A stretch of 64,000 nucleotides of DNA from Ruegeria sp. YS9 (GCF_024628725.1 NZ_CP102409.1:2970001-3034000), one strand, 5' to 3'. Shown: positions 1-9,330, counted from the first letter of the stretch. Numbers and translations are program-made. The notes: generated from the sequence alone by a model not told the origin.

Positions 1-739
1 TGTAGAAACTGCGCGCCATCGGCGACAGATCGGCGTCGTCGAACCGGACCGCAGGAGGCAGGGGCAGACCCTGCAACTCGGCAGCATAGCCTATGACATC
101 CTGCGGCGGGACCGGTTCGTCGTCACATACATTATAGACCCGTCCCGGATTCGGCTTCATCATCGAGGCTTCCAAGATCTGCGCGATGTCTTCCACATGA
201 ATGCGCGAAAACACCTGCCCCGGCTTGATAATGCGCCGCAATCCACCACGCTTGAGCTTGGAAAACGGACCGCGCCCCGGCCCATAGATACCCGCTAGAC
301 GGAAGATGTGAACAGGCAGGCCCGGAATGGCCGACCATTGCTCCTCGGCCAGCATACGCCATCTTCCGCGCTTGGCGGTCGGTGTGGGCGGCGTGTCCTC
401 ATCCACCCAACCACCCTGATGGTCGCCATAGACGGCCGTTGTCGACAAGTAGCCCACCCAATCGAACTGACTGGACCGCTTGGCAATTTCATCGCCCAGC
501 GCCGCCAGCACAGGATCACCCGCTTCATCTGGCGCCGTCGAGATCAGCAAATGGGTCACCCCATCAAGGTTCAGTGCATCACCCGGCCAAATCAGCGGCT
601 CGGCGCCAGAGGCCCGGATTGCACCCGTCCCTTCAAGGTCTCGCGTCGTGCCAAAAATTTTCCAGCCCTTAGGGGCAAGTTTTCGGGACAGGGCCTGGGC
701 AGAATAGCCATGGCCGAATGAAAAGAGCGTCTTGGTCAT
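1..739 (-). CDS. NAD(P)-binding SDR / nucleoside-diphosphate-sugar epimerase-like protein (partial, 3' end outside window)
   Basis: The minus-strand frame is open from an ATG at 739 to the window edge, so the C-terminus is missing. The visible 246 residues begin MTKTLFSFGHGYSAQAL, a glycine-containing nucleotide-binding loop. They include YLSTTAVYGDH (the Tyr-containing region of extended SDRs) and RLAGIYGPGRGP, typical of YeeZ-like NAD-dependent epimerases. The start is preceded by AAAGGGGC, a modest ribosome-binding site. The gene diverges from the methyltransferase at 828 with under 90 bp between them. The substrate cannot be told from sequence. Family assignment is fairly secure; a specific function is not. 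Confidence 0.75.
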   Translation of the reverse strand, partial: MTKTLFSFGHGYSAQALSRKLAPKGWKIFGTTRDLEGTGAIRASGAEPLIWPGDALNLDGVTHLLISTAPDEAGDPVLAALGDEIAKRSSQFDWVGYLSTTAVYGDHQGGWVDEDTPPTPTAKRGRWRMLAEEQWSAIPGLPVHIFRLAGIYGPGRGPFSKLKRGGLRRIIKPGQVFSRIHVEDIAQILEASMMKPNPGRVYNVCDDEPVPPQDVIGYAAELQGLPLPPAVRFDDADLSPMARSFY

Positions 740-827
740 GCCCCTTTGATGATCTGCGTCGTACCGGGATGCAAGCGCCGCATGGACGCACTTGAATCGA
801 ATCTTCGATTGCGCCTTTCTGTTGGCC

Positions 828-1460
828 ATGAGCAAAAAAACACCTGACCTGCATTCGGCCTATGCGCTGAGTTCTCCGGACGAGAACAGACAGCTCTATG
901 CGGAATGGGCGGGAGATTATGATGACAGTTTCGCCGCGCGCGAAGATTATCAGCTTCACACCCACACGGCACGGGCATTTGTCGGCGCGGGCGGTCAGGG
1001 GCCCGTTCTGGATGTCGGAGCAGGAACCGGCCTGTGCGGCGCGGTGCTGTCGGCGCTTGGCGTCGGACCCATTGATGCAACCGACATCAGCGCAGAGATG
1101 CTGGATCAGGCGATGCGCAAGGACATTTACCGGGACGCGATCGAGGCTGATCTGACACAGGGCATCCCCGTTCCGCGTCACAGATATTCCGGCATAGTTT
1201 CATCCGGCACTTTCACACATGGTCATTTGGGCCCCGAGGTGTTGCCCGAACTGTTACGCGTGGCGCGGCACGGGGCGCAGTTTGCCCTTTCGATCAATGC
1301 GCGCCATTACAAGGAACTGGGTTTTGCTGACGCTTTCCGCAAACTGGAACAGGATCAGATTCGCAACCTGACCCTGCCCGAAGTCCGCATATACGGAGAT
1401 CTCGCGGCTGGCCCCAACAAGGATGACACCGCTTTGATCGCTTTGTTTGAACGGGTTTGA
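828..1460 (+). CDS. Class I SAM-dependent methyltransferase
   Basis: A 210-residue protein with a clear SAM-binding motif I (VLDVGAGTGLCG, about residues 62-73), followed by an acidic residue in DATDIS and a post-I region ending in LPELLRVARHGAQFALSINA. This matches the Methyltransf_11/25 fold. An in-frame TTG lies upstream at 792, but the ATG at 828 (MSKKTPDLH) is the more natural start; neither has a strong ribosome-binding site. The EWAGDYDDSF segment near the N-terminus is typical of small-molecule methyltransferases. It stands alone between divergent and convergent neighbours, so context gives no substrate. Confidence 0.8.
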   Translation: MSKKTPDLHSAYALSSPDENRQLYAEWAGDYDDSFAAREDYQLHTHTARAFVGAGGQGPVLDVGAGTGLCGAVLSALGVGPIDATDISAEMLDQAMRKDIYRDAIEADLTQGIPVPRHRYSGIVSSGTFTHGHLGPEVLPELLRVARHGAQFALSINARHYKELGFADAFRKLEQDQIRNLTLPEVRIYGDLAAGPNKDDTALIALFERV

Positions 1461-1517
1461 GTCCGGTTATTCGGATGCAATCAAACCCCCCGCTTCGACT
1501 AGGCGCATCGCTTTGCC

Positions 1518-2273
1518 TCAGGTCGCGTAGTCCGAATTTTCGGAATCAAGGATCGCTTTGATCTCACGCAGGTGCGCCTCGGCCTGATCGGGATAGGCAT
1601 CCAGCTCTTGCGCTGTTTTCTCGGCAATCTCGTCGGATAATACGCGCAAGGGCAGCCCGGTCTGCAAGGCACGAATGTAGGTTTCGGCCGCGCGTTCGAA
1701 ATAATACAGCCTGTTGAAGGTGTCGGCAGGGTCGCTGCCGATGACCAGAACACCGTGATTGCCCATGATCATGACCTTCTTCCTGGGATCGGACAGCATC
1801 CCGGCGCAGCGCTCACCCTCGCTTTCAAAGGCCAGACCTCCGAATTCTTCATCAACCACGTAACGGTTGAAAAAGGTCGCCGTGTTCTGATCGATCGGCG
1901 GCAATGAACTGTCGGCCAATGAGGCCAGAACGGTTGCAAAGATCGAATGCACATGCATGACGCAACGCGCATGCGGGCAGTGGCGGTGGATTGAGCCATG
2001 CAGCCCCCAGGCCGTCGGGTCCGGGGCACCGGGTTGTTCCATCACATGCGGGTCATTGGCATCCAGCAACAAAAGATCCGAGGCACGAATGCGCGCAAAG
2101 TGCACCTGATTGGGGTTCATCAGAAACTGCGTGCCGTCATCATTCACCGCCAGGCTGAAATGGTTGGCAACCGCCTCATGCATGTTCAGCCGGGCCGTCC
2201 AGCGGAAGGCGGCGGCCATATCCACGCGCTCGGACCAATGGTCGATATTGGGACGAAGACTGGTGAGGCTCAT
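1518..2273 (-). CDS. Class II aldolase/adducin family protein
   Basis: A 251-residue protein of the class II (zinc-dependent) aldolase/adducin fold. Metal-ligand histidines are visible as H107 and H109 (CVMHVHS) and H173 (GNHGVLV). The family includes fuculose-phosphate aldolase and ribulose-phosphate epimerases as well as decarboxylases, so the reaction is not fixed by these motifs. The ATG at 2273 is well supported by AAAGGAG about 6-12 bp upstream. The gene is transcribed away from the LysR-type regulator at 2380, with 106 bp between the starts, which makes it a candidate target of that regulator. Confidence 0.8.
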   Translation of the reverse strand: MSLTSLRPNIDHWSERVDMAAAFRWTARLNMHEAVANHFSLAVNDDGTQFLMNPNQVHFARIRASDLLLLDANDPHVMEQPGAPDPTAWGLHGSIHRHCPHARCVMHVHSIFATVLASLADSSLPPIDQNTATFFNRYVVDEEFGGLAFESEGERCAGMLSDPRKKVMIMGNHGVLVIGSDPADTFNRLYYFERAAETYIRALQTGLPLRVLSDEIAEKTAQELDAYPDQAEAHLREIKAILDSENSDYAT

Positions 2274-2379
2274 GCTCGGCTCCTTTCGCGGCTGGTCGTG
2301 GCCAAACCTGCATGGGGCCCGGCAGTTTGACCAACGAAAAAAACACGACTATCCCATTAGCTGAACTTATGTCGGGGTT

Positions 2380-3255
2380 ATGTCGATGCAGAACTCGCTT
2401 CCTCCGCTGGGCTGGTTGCGCACTTTCGAAGCCGCCGCACGACATCTCTCGTTTACCGGCGCGGCACGAGACCTGAACATGACGCAAAGCGCCGTCAGCC
2501 AGCAGATCAAATCACTGGAGGGGCATCTGGGGCAGCCACTGTTTCTGCGCCGCCCCAAAGCTCTGGAACTGACCGAGGCCGGAATCACCTATCTGCCAGT
2601 TGTGCGAGAAGCCTTTCGGACACTGATGCGCGGAACCCGGGCGGTTACCGGCGCGCAACCAAACGCGGTTCAAGTGCAATGCAACATCAGCTTTGCCGTC
2701 AACTGGCTGGCCCCGCGCCTGCCGGCGTTTCGGGCGGAACATCCACATGTTCAATTGAACGTCTTCACCGAGCTTTGGGAACCGCGCGAAATGGCCGAAG
2801 GCGCAGCGGTCGAGATTCGGTTCTCGCTTCGTCCGTCGGATACGGTCCGAACCGAAATTCTGCACACCGAACACTATTATCCGGTCTGCGCTCCCGGATA
2901 TCCGGTATGCCTGGAAAACCTTCAGGAACAGCCACTTTTCGACTGCTCCAACCTGCTGTCCAACTGGCCAAGTTGGGCGGAAGATCAGGGTCTGAATTGG
3001 GAAAATCCGCCGATAACCTACGCGACGACCTACCTGGTTTGCCTGTCAGCGGTCATGGCTGGCGGTGGTCTTTGCCTGGCACATGACACGATCGCCAGTC
3101 ATCTGATCAAGCGCGGTCAGCTGGTCGCGCCGTTCAAGCACCGTGCGCGAATGCCCGAGTCCTACTATCTGCTGCTGTCCCCGCAGGCCGAGGACACACC
3201 CGGCGCCGTGGCCTTTGCCAACTGGGTGCGGCGTGAGATCGGGTCTGAGGTGTAA
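2380..3255 (+). CDS. LysR-family transcriptional regulator (GcvA-like)
   Basis: A 291-residue regulator. The N-terminal winged helix-turn-helix is clear: LRTFEAAARHLSFTGAARDL, then NMTQSAVSQQIKSLE and LFLRRPKALELTEAG (residues about 11-70). A periplasmic-binding-like effector domain follows. The length and the LPPLGWLRTFEAAAR opening resemble the GcvA subgroup. It sits divergently to a class II aldolase and 108 bp upstream of, and codirectional with, the adenine deaminase gene, so either could be its target. The effector is unknown. An ATG-containing start at 2380 (MSMQN) is used; an ATG two codons later (MQNSL) is equally possible. Confidence 0.85.
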   Translation: MSMQNSLPPLGWLRTFEAAARHLSFTGAARDLNMTQSAVSQQIKSLEGHLGQPLFLRRPKALELTEAGITYLPVVREAFRTLMRGTRAVTGAQPNAVQVQCNISFAVNWLAPRLPAFRAEHPHVQLNVFTELWEPREMAEGAAVEIRFSLRPSDTVRTEILHTEHYYPVCAPGYPVCLENLQEQPLFDCSNLLSNWPSWAEDQGLNWENPPITYATTYLVCLSAVMAGGGLCLAHDTIASHLIKRGQLVAPFKHRARMPESYYLLLSPQAEDTPGAVAFANWVRREIGSEV

Positions 3256-3363
3256 TGGGAAACGCGCGCGCCAGAACCAAAAGACGTGCCCAACATGTAC
3301 AAGGAATCCCCAAGACCGAAGAACCGGGGTTGCACCCGCTGACGCATTCGTGAAAGTTGAGCC

Positions 3364-5166
3364 ATGGAATACACACCTTTCCCAAGCTGGCCCGATGTCG
3401 CCCCCAAATTGATCGCAGTTGCAGCCGGACGCGAGGCGGCGGACATGGTCATTCAGGGCGGAATCTGGGTGAACGTACACAGCCGCGAATTGTTGCCCGA
3501 TCATTCTGTGGCGATTGCTGCCGGGCGCATAGCATTCGTCGGACCGGATGCCTCGCATTGCGTGGGGCCGGATACGGAAATCATCGATGCACAAGGGCGC
3601 TACATCGTGCCCGGCTTGTGTGATGCGCATATGCATATCGAATCCGGAATGCTCACCCCAGCCGAATTCGCCCGTGCCGTCATCCCGCATGGAACCACCA
3701 GCATGTTCACCGATCCGCATGAGATCGCCAATGTGCTGGGTCTGGACGGCGTGCGCATGATGCATGACGAAGCCATGATGCAACCGGTCAATATTTTCAC
3801 CCAGATGCCATCCTGCGCGCCATCCGCACCGGGGTTGGAAACGACGGGCTATGAAATCACACCCGAAGACGTGGCCGAGGCAATGAACTGGCCGGGTATC
3901 ATCGGGCTGGGCGAGATGATGAATTTCCCGGGCGTGATCCACTGCGACCCCAAGATGCTGGCCGAGATTGCAGCCACTCAACGGGCCGGGAAAACGGTCG
4001 GAGGGCACTATGCTTCGCCCGATTTAGGGCCTGATTTTGCGGCTTACGTCGCGGGTGGCCCGGCGGATGATCACGAAGGCACATGCGAGGCCGACGCCAT
4101 TGCTCGGGTTCGGCAGGGGATGCGCTCGATGATGCGTCTGGGGTCGGCCTGGTATGATGTGGAAAGCCAGATTACGGCCGTGACAAAAAAAGGGCTGGAT
4201 CCGCGCAACTTCATTCTGTGCACGGATGACTGTCATTCCGGCACATTGGTGAATGACGGGCATATGAACCGCGTCGTGCGCCATGCCATTGCTTGCGGAT
4301 GTGACCCCCTGGTCGCGCTGCAAATGGCGACGATCAACACGGCAACGCATTTCGGGCTGGAACGCGAGATCGGTTCCGTCACTCCGGGGCGGCGGGCGGA
4401 TATCATCCTCAGCTCGGATCTGACTGAGTTGCCGATTGAGATGGTGATGGCCCGCGGGCAGGTGGTCGCGGAAAACGGTTCTATCAAGGTGGACTGTCCA
4501 CATCTGAACTGGCCCGAAAAATCACGCAACACCGTGCATCTGGGGCATGAACTGACGTCGGTCGATTTTGAGATCAAGGCACCGGAAGGGGCCAACAAAG
4601 TTCAGGCCAACGTCATCGGCGTGGTGGAAAACCAGGCCCCGACCAAGGCATTGAAGGCTGAATTGCCGATCATTGGCGGGCTGGTCGAGGGCGAAGGCGA
4701 AGTGTGCCAGATTGCGCTGGTCGAGCGGCACCAGGCCACCGGGGGCGTCACCAATGCTTTTGTTTCGGGCTTTGGCTATCAGGGAAAAATGGCCATGGCC
4801 TCGACCGTGGCGCATGACAGTCATCACATGATCGTCGTCGGTACGGACCGGGATCAGATGGCGCTGGCCGCCAACCGCCTGGCCGAAGTGGGCGGTGGCA
4901 TCACCTTGTTCCGGGACGGGCAGGAACTGGCGCTGGTCGAGCTGCCCATCGCAGGCCTAATGTCCGACAGTCCTGCCGCCGAAGTCGCAGCCAAGGCCGA
5001 CAGGATGGTGCAGGCGATGCAGGACTGCGGCTGTCATCTGAACAACGCGTACATGCAGCATTCATTGCTGGCGCTGGTCGTGATTCCCGAGCTTCGAATC
5101 TCGGATCTCGGGTTGGTCGACGTACGCACATTCGAAAAAATAGAACTTCTGGAACCATTGGCATGA
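3364..5166 (+). CDS. ade: Adenine deaminase
   Basis: Converts adenine to hypoxanthine and ammonia in the cytoplasm. The 600-residue length is close to the bacterial Ade family (about 570-600). The amidohydrolase metal site begins with H89-x-H91 in LCDAHMHIES, followed by PHGTTSMFTDPHE; the CTDDCHSG segment and the C-terminal adenine deaminase domain (IGGLVEGEGEV, GFGYQGKMAMASTVAHDSHH) are intact. It overlaps amn by 4 bp (ATGA), so the two are almost certainly one transcript: amn releases adenine from AMP and ade deaminates it. A start at MVIQGG (3445) is possible, but the upstream residues align with the family's extended N-terminus. Confidence 0.93.
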   Translation: MEYTPFPSWPDVAPKLIAVAAGREAADMVIQGGIWVNVHSRELLPDHSVAIAAGRIAFVGPDASHCVGPDTEIIDAQGRYIVPGLCDAHMHIESGMLTPAEFARAVIPHGTTSMFTDPHEIANVLGLDGVRMMHDEAMMQPVNIFTQMPSCAPSAPGLETTGYEITPEDVAEAMNWPGIIGLGEMMNFPGVIHCDPKMLAEIAATQRAGKTVGGHYASPDLGPDFAAYVAGGPADDHEGTCEADAIARVRQGMRSMMRLGSAWYDVESQITAVTKKGLDPRNFILCTDDCHSGTLVNDGHMNRVVRHAIACGCDPLVALQMATINTATHFGLEREIGSVTPGRRADIILSSDLTELPIEMVMARGQVVAENGSIKVDCPHLNWPEKSRNTVHLGHELTSVDFEIKAPEGANKVQANVIGVVENQAPTKALKAELPIIGGLVEGEGEVCQIALVERHQATGGVTNAFVSGFGYQGKMAMASTVAHDSHHMIVVGTDRDQMALAANRLAEVGGGITLFRDGQELALVELPIAGLMSDSPAAEVAAKADRMVQAMQDCGCHLNNAYMQHSLLALVVIPELRISDLGLVDVRTFEKIELLEPLA

Positions 5167-6626
5167 CCACACTCCTGACACCGCAAGCACCCGCGCCAGA
5201 ACAGTTTACCGATCCCGCCGCCGCTGTTGCACGGCTCGAAGAGCTGTACGTGCAGGCCACCGATTTCCTGTGCGACAGCTTTGCGGACGCCATGGGAAAT
5301 GGGGCGCCCGCCGCGCGATACAGAGCCTATTACCCGGAAATTCGCATCAAAACCTCGACCTATGCCCAAGTCGACAGCCGCCTGAGCTTTGGTCACGTGT
5401 CCGAACCCGGCGTTCACGCCACGACGGTGACACGCCCGGATTTGTTCAGATCCTACCTGACCCAACAGATCGCACTGTTGATCAAGAACCATGGCCAGCC
5501 AGTGACGATTGCGGCGTCGGACACACCGATTCCGGTGCATTTTGCCGTGGCAAACAATCCCGATCTTGTCGTGCCTCATCAGGGCGCGGCCGACTTCACC
5601 CTGCGCGATGTGTTTGATGTTCCGGACCTGACAACCACCAATGATGACATCGTCAATGGCGTGCATGAACATGATGATGCCGTTGGACCCTTGTCCCTTT
5701 TCACCGCCCAACGCGTGGATTATTCGCTTGCGAGGCTGGCACACTATACCGCAACTGACGCAGGTCACTTTCAGAACCACGTGTTGTTCACGAACTACCA
5801 GTTCTATGTCTCGGAATTCGAAAACTACGCCCGCGAGCAATTGGCGGATCCTGCCAGCGGCTATACCAGCTTTGTTTCAACCGGCAATGCCGAGATCACG
5901 GACCCCAAGGCACCTATCGAACAACCGCTGAAACTGCCGCAAATGCCGACCTACCACCTGAAGCGCGAAGATGGTTCGGGAATTACGTTGGTGAACATCG
6001 GTGTTGGCCCATCCAATGCAAAGACCGCCACCGACCATATTGCAGTTCTGCGCCCACACGCGTGGCTGATGGTTGGTCACTGCGCCGGGTTGCGCAATAC
6101 GCAGGCATTGGGTGATTTCGTTCTGGCCCACGCCTATCTGCGCGAAGACAAGGTTCTGGATGACGATCTGCCGGTCTGGGTGCCGATCCCGCCTCTGGCC
6201 GAAGTACAGGTGGCGCTGGAACACGCCGTGGCCGAAGTGACCAAACTGGAAGGGTATGAGCTGAAGCGGATCATGCGGACGGGCACTGTGGCCTCGGTCG
6301 ACAACCGAAACTGGGAATTGCGCGATCAGTCCGGTCCGGTCCAGCGACTCAGCCAATCCCGAGCAATCGCGCTGGATATGGAAAGTGCCACCATTGCCGC
6401 GAACGGCTATCGGTTCCGCGTTCCGTATGGCACTTTGCTGTGCGTTTCGGACAAACCCCTGCACGGGGAATTGAAGCTGCCGGGCATGGCGTCTTCGTTT
6501 TATACCACTCAGGTCAGCCGACATCTGGCCATCGGCATCAAGGCGATGGAACATCTGCGCGGCATGCCGTTGGAGCGTTTGCACAGTCGGAAATTGCGCT
6601 CCTTCGACGAAACGGCCTTCCTCTGA
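5163..6626 (+). CDS. amn: AMP nucleosidase
   Basis: Hydrolyses AMP to adenine and ribose 5-phosphate. The 487 residues match the length of Escherichia coli Amn (484). The N-terminal AMP nucleosidase domain is followed by a phosphorylase-fold domain. That second domain carries MVGHCAGLRNTQALGDFVLA and ALDMESATIAANGYRFRVPYG; DMES is the nucleoside-phosphorylase-type catalytic stretch. The gene overlaps ade by 4 bp and its product supplies Ade's substrate, giving a two-step AMP-to-hypoxanthine route. The 130 bp after the stop lead into the HU gene and look like its promoter region. Confidence 0.93.
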   Translation: MTTLLTPQAPAPEQFTDPAAAVARLEELYVQATDFLCDSFADAMGNGAPAARYRAYYPEIRIKTSTYAQVDSRLSFGHVSEPGVHATTVTRPDLFRSYLTQQIALLIKNHGQPVTIAASDTPIPVHFAVANNPDLVVPHQGAADFTLRDVFDVPDLTTTNDDIVNGVHEHDDAVGPLSLFTAQRVDYSLARLAHYTATDAGHFQNHVLFTNYQFYVSEFENYAREQLADPASGYTSFVSTGNAEITDPKAPIEQPLKLPQMPTYHLKREDGSGITLVNIGVGPSNAKTATDHIAVLRPHAWLMVGHCAGLRNTQALGDFVLAHAYLREDKVLDDDLPVWVPIPPLAEVQVALEHAVAEVTKLEGYELKRIMRTGTVASVDNRNWELRDQSGPVQRLSQSRAIALDMESATIAANGYRFRVPYGTLLCVSDKPLHGELKLPGMASSFYTTQVSRHLAIGIKAMEHLRGMPLERLHSRKLRSFDETAFL

Positions 6627-6756
6627 CGCAAAAAAGCAACGTTTTCCCCATATTTTTAGGGGTTTCAGCGCTACTATTCGTTGTGTTTGGCCACAATATC
6701 CCGTTACAGTTACGCGGTGAGGCCCTATAGATCGGGCACGTTAAGGAGACCAAGAA

Positions 6757-7044
6757 ATGGCAAAGCCTATGACAAAGACTCAGCTGGTTGCTGCTCTCGC
6801 TGAGGAAATGGGAACCGACAAGAAATCCGCGAACTCCGCGCTGGAGGCCATCACCGGCCTGATCACCCGCGAAGTTTCGGCCGGTGGCGCAGTGACCCTG
6901 CCCGGCGTCGGAAAAATCTACTGCCGCGAACGCCCCGAGCGTCAGGTTCGCAACCCGGCCACTGGTGAGACCTTCACCAAAGAAGCCGACAAGGTTGTGA
7001 AAATGACCATCGCCAAAGCGCTGAAAGACAGCGTGAACGGCTGA
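6757..7044 (+). CDS. HU-family DNA-binding protein
   Basis: A 95-residue nucleoid-associated protein of the HU/IHF fold. Seen are the helical N-terminal half (TKTQLVAALAEEMGTDKKSA) and the beta-arm signature GVGKIYCRERPERQVRNPATGE, which in this family inserts into the minor groove. A strong AAGGAG lies 8 bp upstream of the ATG, and a clean intrinsic terminator follows, so it is a single-gene transcript. The bacterial set of HU paralogues differs by species, so I do not assign hupA or hupB. The arm has Cys-Arg-Glu where many HU proteins have Val-Arg-Glu, a minor variation. Confidence 0.92.
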   Translation: MAKPMTKTQLVAALAEEMGTDKKSANSALEAITGLITREVSAGGAVTLPGVGKIYCRERPERQVRNPATGETFTKEADKVVKMTIAKALKDSVNG

Positions 7045-7067
7045 TTTCAGCTTTTCCAGTCAACGAT

Positions 7068-7095
7068 AAAGGGCCGCCTTCGGGGGGCCCTTTTT
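7068..7095 (+). terminator. Rho-independent terminator of the HU gene
   Basis: An 8-bp GC-rich stem (AAAGGGCC with GGCCCTTT) around a short loop, followed directly by a T run. It begins 24 bp after the HU stop codon. Confidence 0.9.
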
Positions 7096-7113
7096 CTATC
7101 GTCTTGAATGTTT

Positions 7114-7145
7114 TGTGCCTGCGGGTTTTGAACCCGTTTCGCACA
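7114..7145. other. Intergenic inverted repeat (two-segment hairpin)
   Basis: TGTGC pairs with GCACA, and inside it CGGGTT pairs with AACCCG around a 3-nt loop; the two stems are separated by a small internal loop. No T run follows, so it is not a standard terminator. It lies 18 bp past the HU terminator and about 180 bp before the CHAP gene. Role unknown. Confidence 0.5.
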
Positions 7146-7322
7146 GCATGTGTCGGGCCGGAATTCGCCACCAAAGGGAAAATGCGCCTTCGAGGGCAGC
7201 CATTGACCTGAACCTGGGTCGGAGAACTGGCAAAATCTTGCCGTGGCGGTGGCGGGCCTCTTTTCAAGGCTTGTCCGATCATCTTACAACTTCGTCAATC
7301 TTCGAACCGGCAATGAAGCATC

Positions 7323-7883
7323 TTGCAAAACAGCGTCTGTAGAAAGAAAACGACTTGGCCGCGCTTGTCCGGCAGTGCCCGTTCCGCGATTGCGGTGGGT
7401 TTAATCACTCTTGTCTCTGCCTGTGCGCAAAACACCACCTATGAGAATCTCGATCCCGAACGTCAGTTGATGGCGCTGCAAGAGGTCTCGAAAAAGCGGG
7501 CCCGAGGGCAAAGAGTATGGTGCGTGCCCTACGCCCGAGACCTCAGCGGTATTGAAATTCGTGGCAATGCGAAGGACTGGTGGCGGAAGGCGCAGAAAGT
7601 GTTCGAGCGCGGCAAGGAACCGGTTGTTGGTGCGGTAATGTCGTTTCGGGCAACCCGCGGGATGCCCCTGGGCCATGTGGCTGTCGTATCCGATATCGTC
7701 TCCGATCGGGAAGTCATCGTGAATCATGCAAATTGGCACCGCAACAAGGTGTCGTTGCAAATGGGCGTCAAGGATGTCTCGAAAAACAATGACTGGACGT
7801 TGGTCCGGGTTGAAAGCCAACCGGGCCGTTACGGCAATTCCTACCCGGTAAACGGGTTCATCTATCCGGCGGTTGACGAGTAG
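7323..7883 (+). CDS. CHAP-domain lipoprotein, putative cell-wall amidase/peptidase
   Basis: About 186 residues. A hydrophobic segment ends in a lipobox-like VSAC (LITLVSACAQN), predicting an exported lipoprotein. The CHAP catalytic triad is visible: Cys in RVWCVPYAR, His in LGHVAVVSD, and Asn in VNHANW. Such domains cleave peptidoglycan peptides or amides. The start is uncertain: TTG at 7323 gives a conventional signal peptide, but no convincing ribosome-binding site precedes it, and later TTG (7365) or GTG (7395) codons are alternatives. An ATG at 7313 is in another frame. No partner gene is adjacent. Confidence 0.75.
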   Translation: MQNSVCRKKTTWPRLSGSARSAIAVGLITLVSACAQNTTYENLDPERQLMALQEVSKKRARGQRVWCVPYARDLSGIEIRGNAKDWWRKAQKVFERGKEPVVGAVMSFRATRGMPLGHVAVVSDIVSDREVIVNHANWHRNKVSLQMGVKDVSKNNDWTLVRVESQPGRYGNSYPVNGFIYPAVDE

Positions 7884-8031
7884 CCTTGCCCAACCTCATT
7901 TCACGGACCGGTTGATCGCACCGCGGGCAACATTCCTTTTGATCGTATCGCAAAGGCAGCCGCCGCCCGGTTTGGGATGCCGCGTGGTTGAAAAGCCTGC
8001 AAATTGTTCGGAGCAGTGAGAGTGTGCGGTC

Positions 8032-8063
8032 AAAATAAAAACGGGCACCAAAGGCGCCCGTTT
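8032..8063 (-). terminator. Rho-independent terminator of the BCCT transporter gene
   Basis: On the minus strand an 11-bp stem (AAACGGGCGCC with GGTGCCCGTTT, one G-T pair) with a TTT loop is followed by TTATTTTG. It starts 22 bp after the transporter's stop codon. Confidence 0.85.
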
Positions 8064-8085
8064 CTGTTCCGTGTCTCTGGTCCGG

Positions 8086-9288
8086 TCAGTGGACCGTTTC
8101 AACCTTGTGGAAGTCCAGATCACGGTCTTCTGGCATTGAATCGATACTCATCACCTCCTGGCGTTTGGTGATCAGGATATAGACGACGCAGGCCAGATAC
8201 AGGCCAACCACGACCGCTCCGATCCACTGGATTTGCAGCCACTGGCTTTGGAACAGCAGGGTCAGGACAAACAGCAGCGCGACGTTGCCAGCCACATAGA
8301 TCGCCTTTCCGAACCGCTCGACGGTCAGGTTCAGGTTGTCGGTGTACAGACGGATCAGCGAGTCCAATGAGTTGATCACGAACGTCACACCCACGATAAC
8401 CATCGCAATGTTGGTGATGCCTGCGGTGCTGATGCCGTTCAGGTGGTAATAGTAAAGAACGGTGAACCAGATCCCCAGCGGGATGGACGGGAAGATCAAC
8501 AGCGCGGCCAGCAACTGCCACGTGGTCAGACCACCCACGAAGCGCGACGTAAACTGTCCGATCATGATCGACCAAGCAAACCACCAGAACAGGTAGAACG
8601 CGTGATAGTCGGTCAATGGCAGGACGAACTTGTGCAGGTTGGCGAAATAGGCCCCGATATTGCTGCCGGTTTCCACGAACCCACTCACGCCCATGCCTGC
8701 GGCTGCCCACATGCCCAGAATCAGGGCAAGGAACAGAAAGGTCGAACCGACGGACAGGATGCGAACGTATTTCAGATCGGTCGAGGAATAGGCCGCCGCC
8801 AGAATGACGACAAACACGATGATGTAGAAGGTGGTGACGACGGATTCACCATCTCCGACCTCGGGCAGATAGCCGGGCAGGTAGATCAGGAACAGGCTGG
8901 CGGTGAAGGCGCAGGTGCCGATGATGACCACGTTGTTGATCAGCTTGACCAGCGGGATCTCAAAGAACCTCACGCGGGGTTCGATCACGCAGAAGTAGAA
9001 GGCGGTCAGGAAATAGAAGGCCCAGATCAGGAAACCCCAGAATCCAAACTCGATGGCCAGCGGGTTCGCGAAGGCGTAAGCCGGGTCTTCGGCATATCCA
9101 CCAAATTCGGTAAGTGGGAACATGATCAGACCGACATCCAGACCGGATGTGAACAGGATCGCGATGAACGTGAACAGATGAACCGGTGTCACGCCGACAC
9201 AGCGCAGGTTCCACCATTTCACGACGAAAAAAGCGACCAGGCCCAATGCCAGCAGGACGCCGAAAGATAGAATGTACTCCAGAAGCAC
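8086..9288 (-). CDS. BCCT-family transporter (betaine/choline/carnitine type), short form
   Basis: A 400-residue integral membrane protein with about ten hydrophobic helices. Two features point to the BCCT family: LFTSGLDVGLIMFPLTEF, equivalent to the glycine-rich ion-site helix, and YLFWWFAWSIMIGQFTSRF, equivalent to the tryptophan-rich signature helix. It is shorter than typical members (about 500 or more), lacking the usual terminal extensions. Asp stands where the glycine-rich stretch of BetP has Gly. The GTG at 9288 is chosen because GGGAGG lies 7 nt upstream; a TTG at 9294 is only 1 nt from it. A BetI-like operator lies upstream. The substrate is probably a quaternary ammonium compound (inference). 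Confidence 0.75.
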   Translation of the reverse strand: MLLEYILSFGVLLALGLVAFFVVKWWNLRCVGVTPVHLFTFIAILFTSGLDVGLIMFPLTEFGGYAEDPAYAFANPLAIEFGFWGFLIWAFYFLTAFYFCVIEPRVRFFEIPLVKLINNVVIIGTCAFTASLFLIYLPGYLPEVGDGESVVTTFYIIVFVVILAAAYSSTDLKYVRILSVGSTFLFLALILGMWAAAGMGVSGFVETGSNIGAYFANLHKFVLPLTDYHAFYLFWWFAWSIMIGQFTSRFVGGLTTWQLLAALLIFPSIPLGIWFTVLYYYHLNGISTAGITNIAMVIVGVTFVINSLDSLIRLYTDNLNLTVERFGKAIYVAGNVALLFVLTLLFQSQWLQIQWIGAVVVGLYLACVVYILITKRQEVMSIDSMPEDRDLDFHKVETVH

Positions 9289-9330
9289 CGACAAACCTCC
9301 CTTGATATGTCAGATCGTGCCGCCGATATC

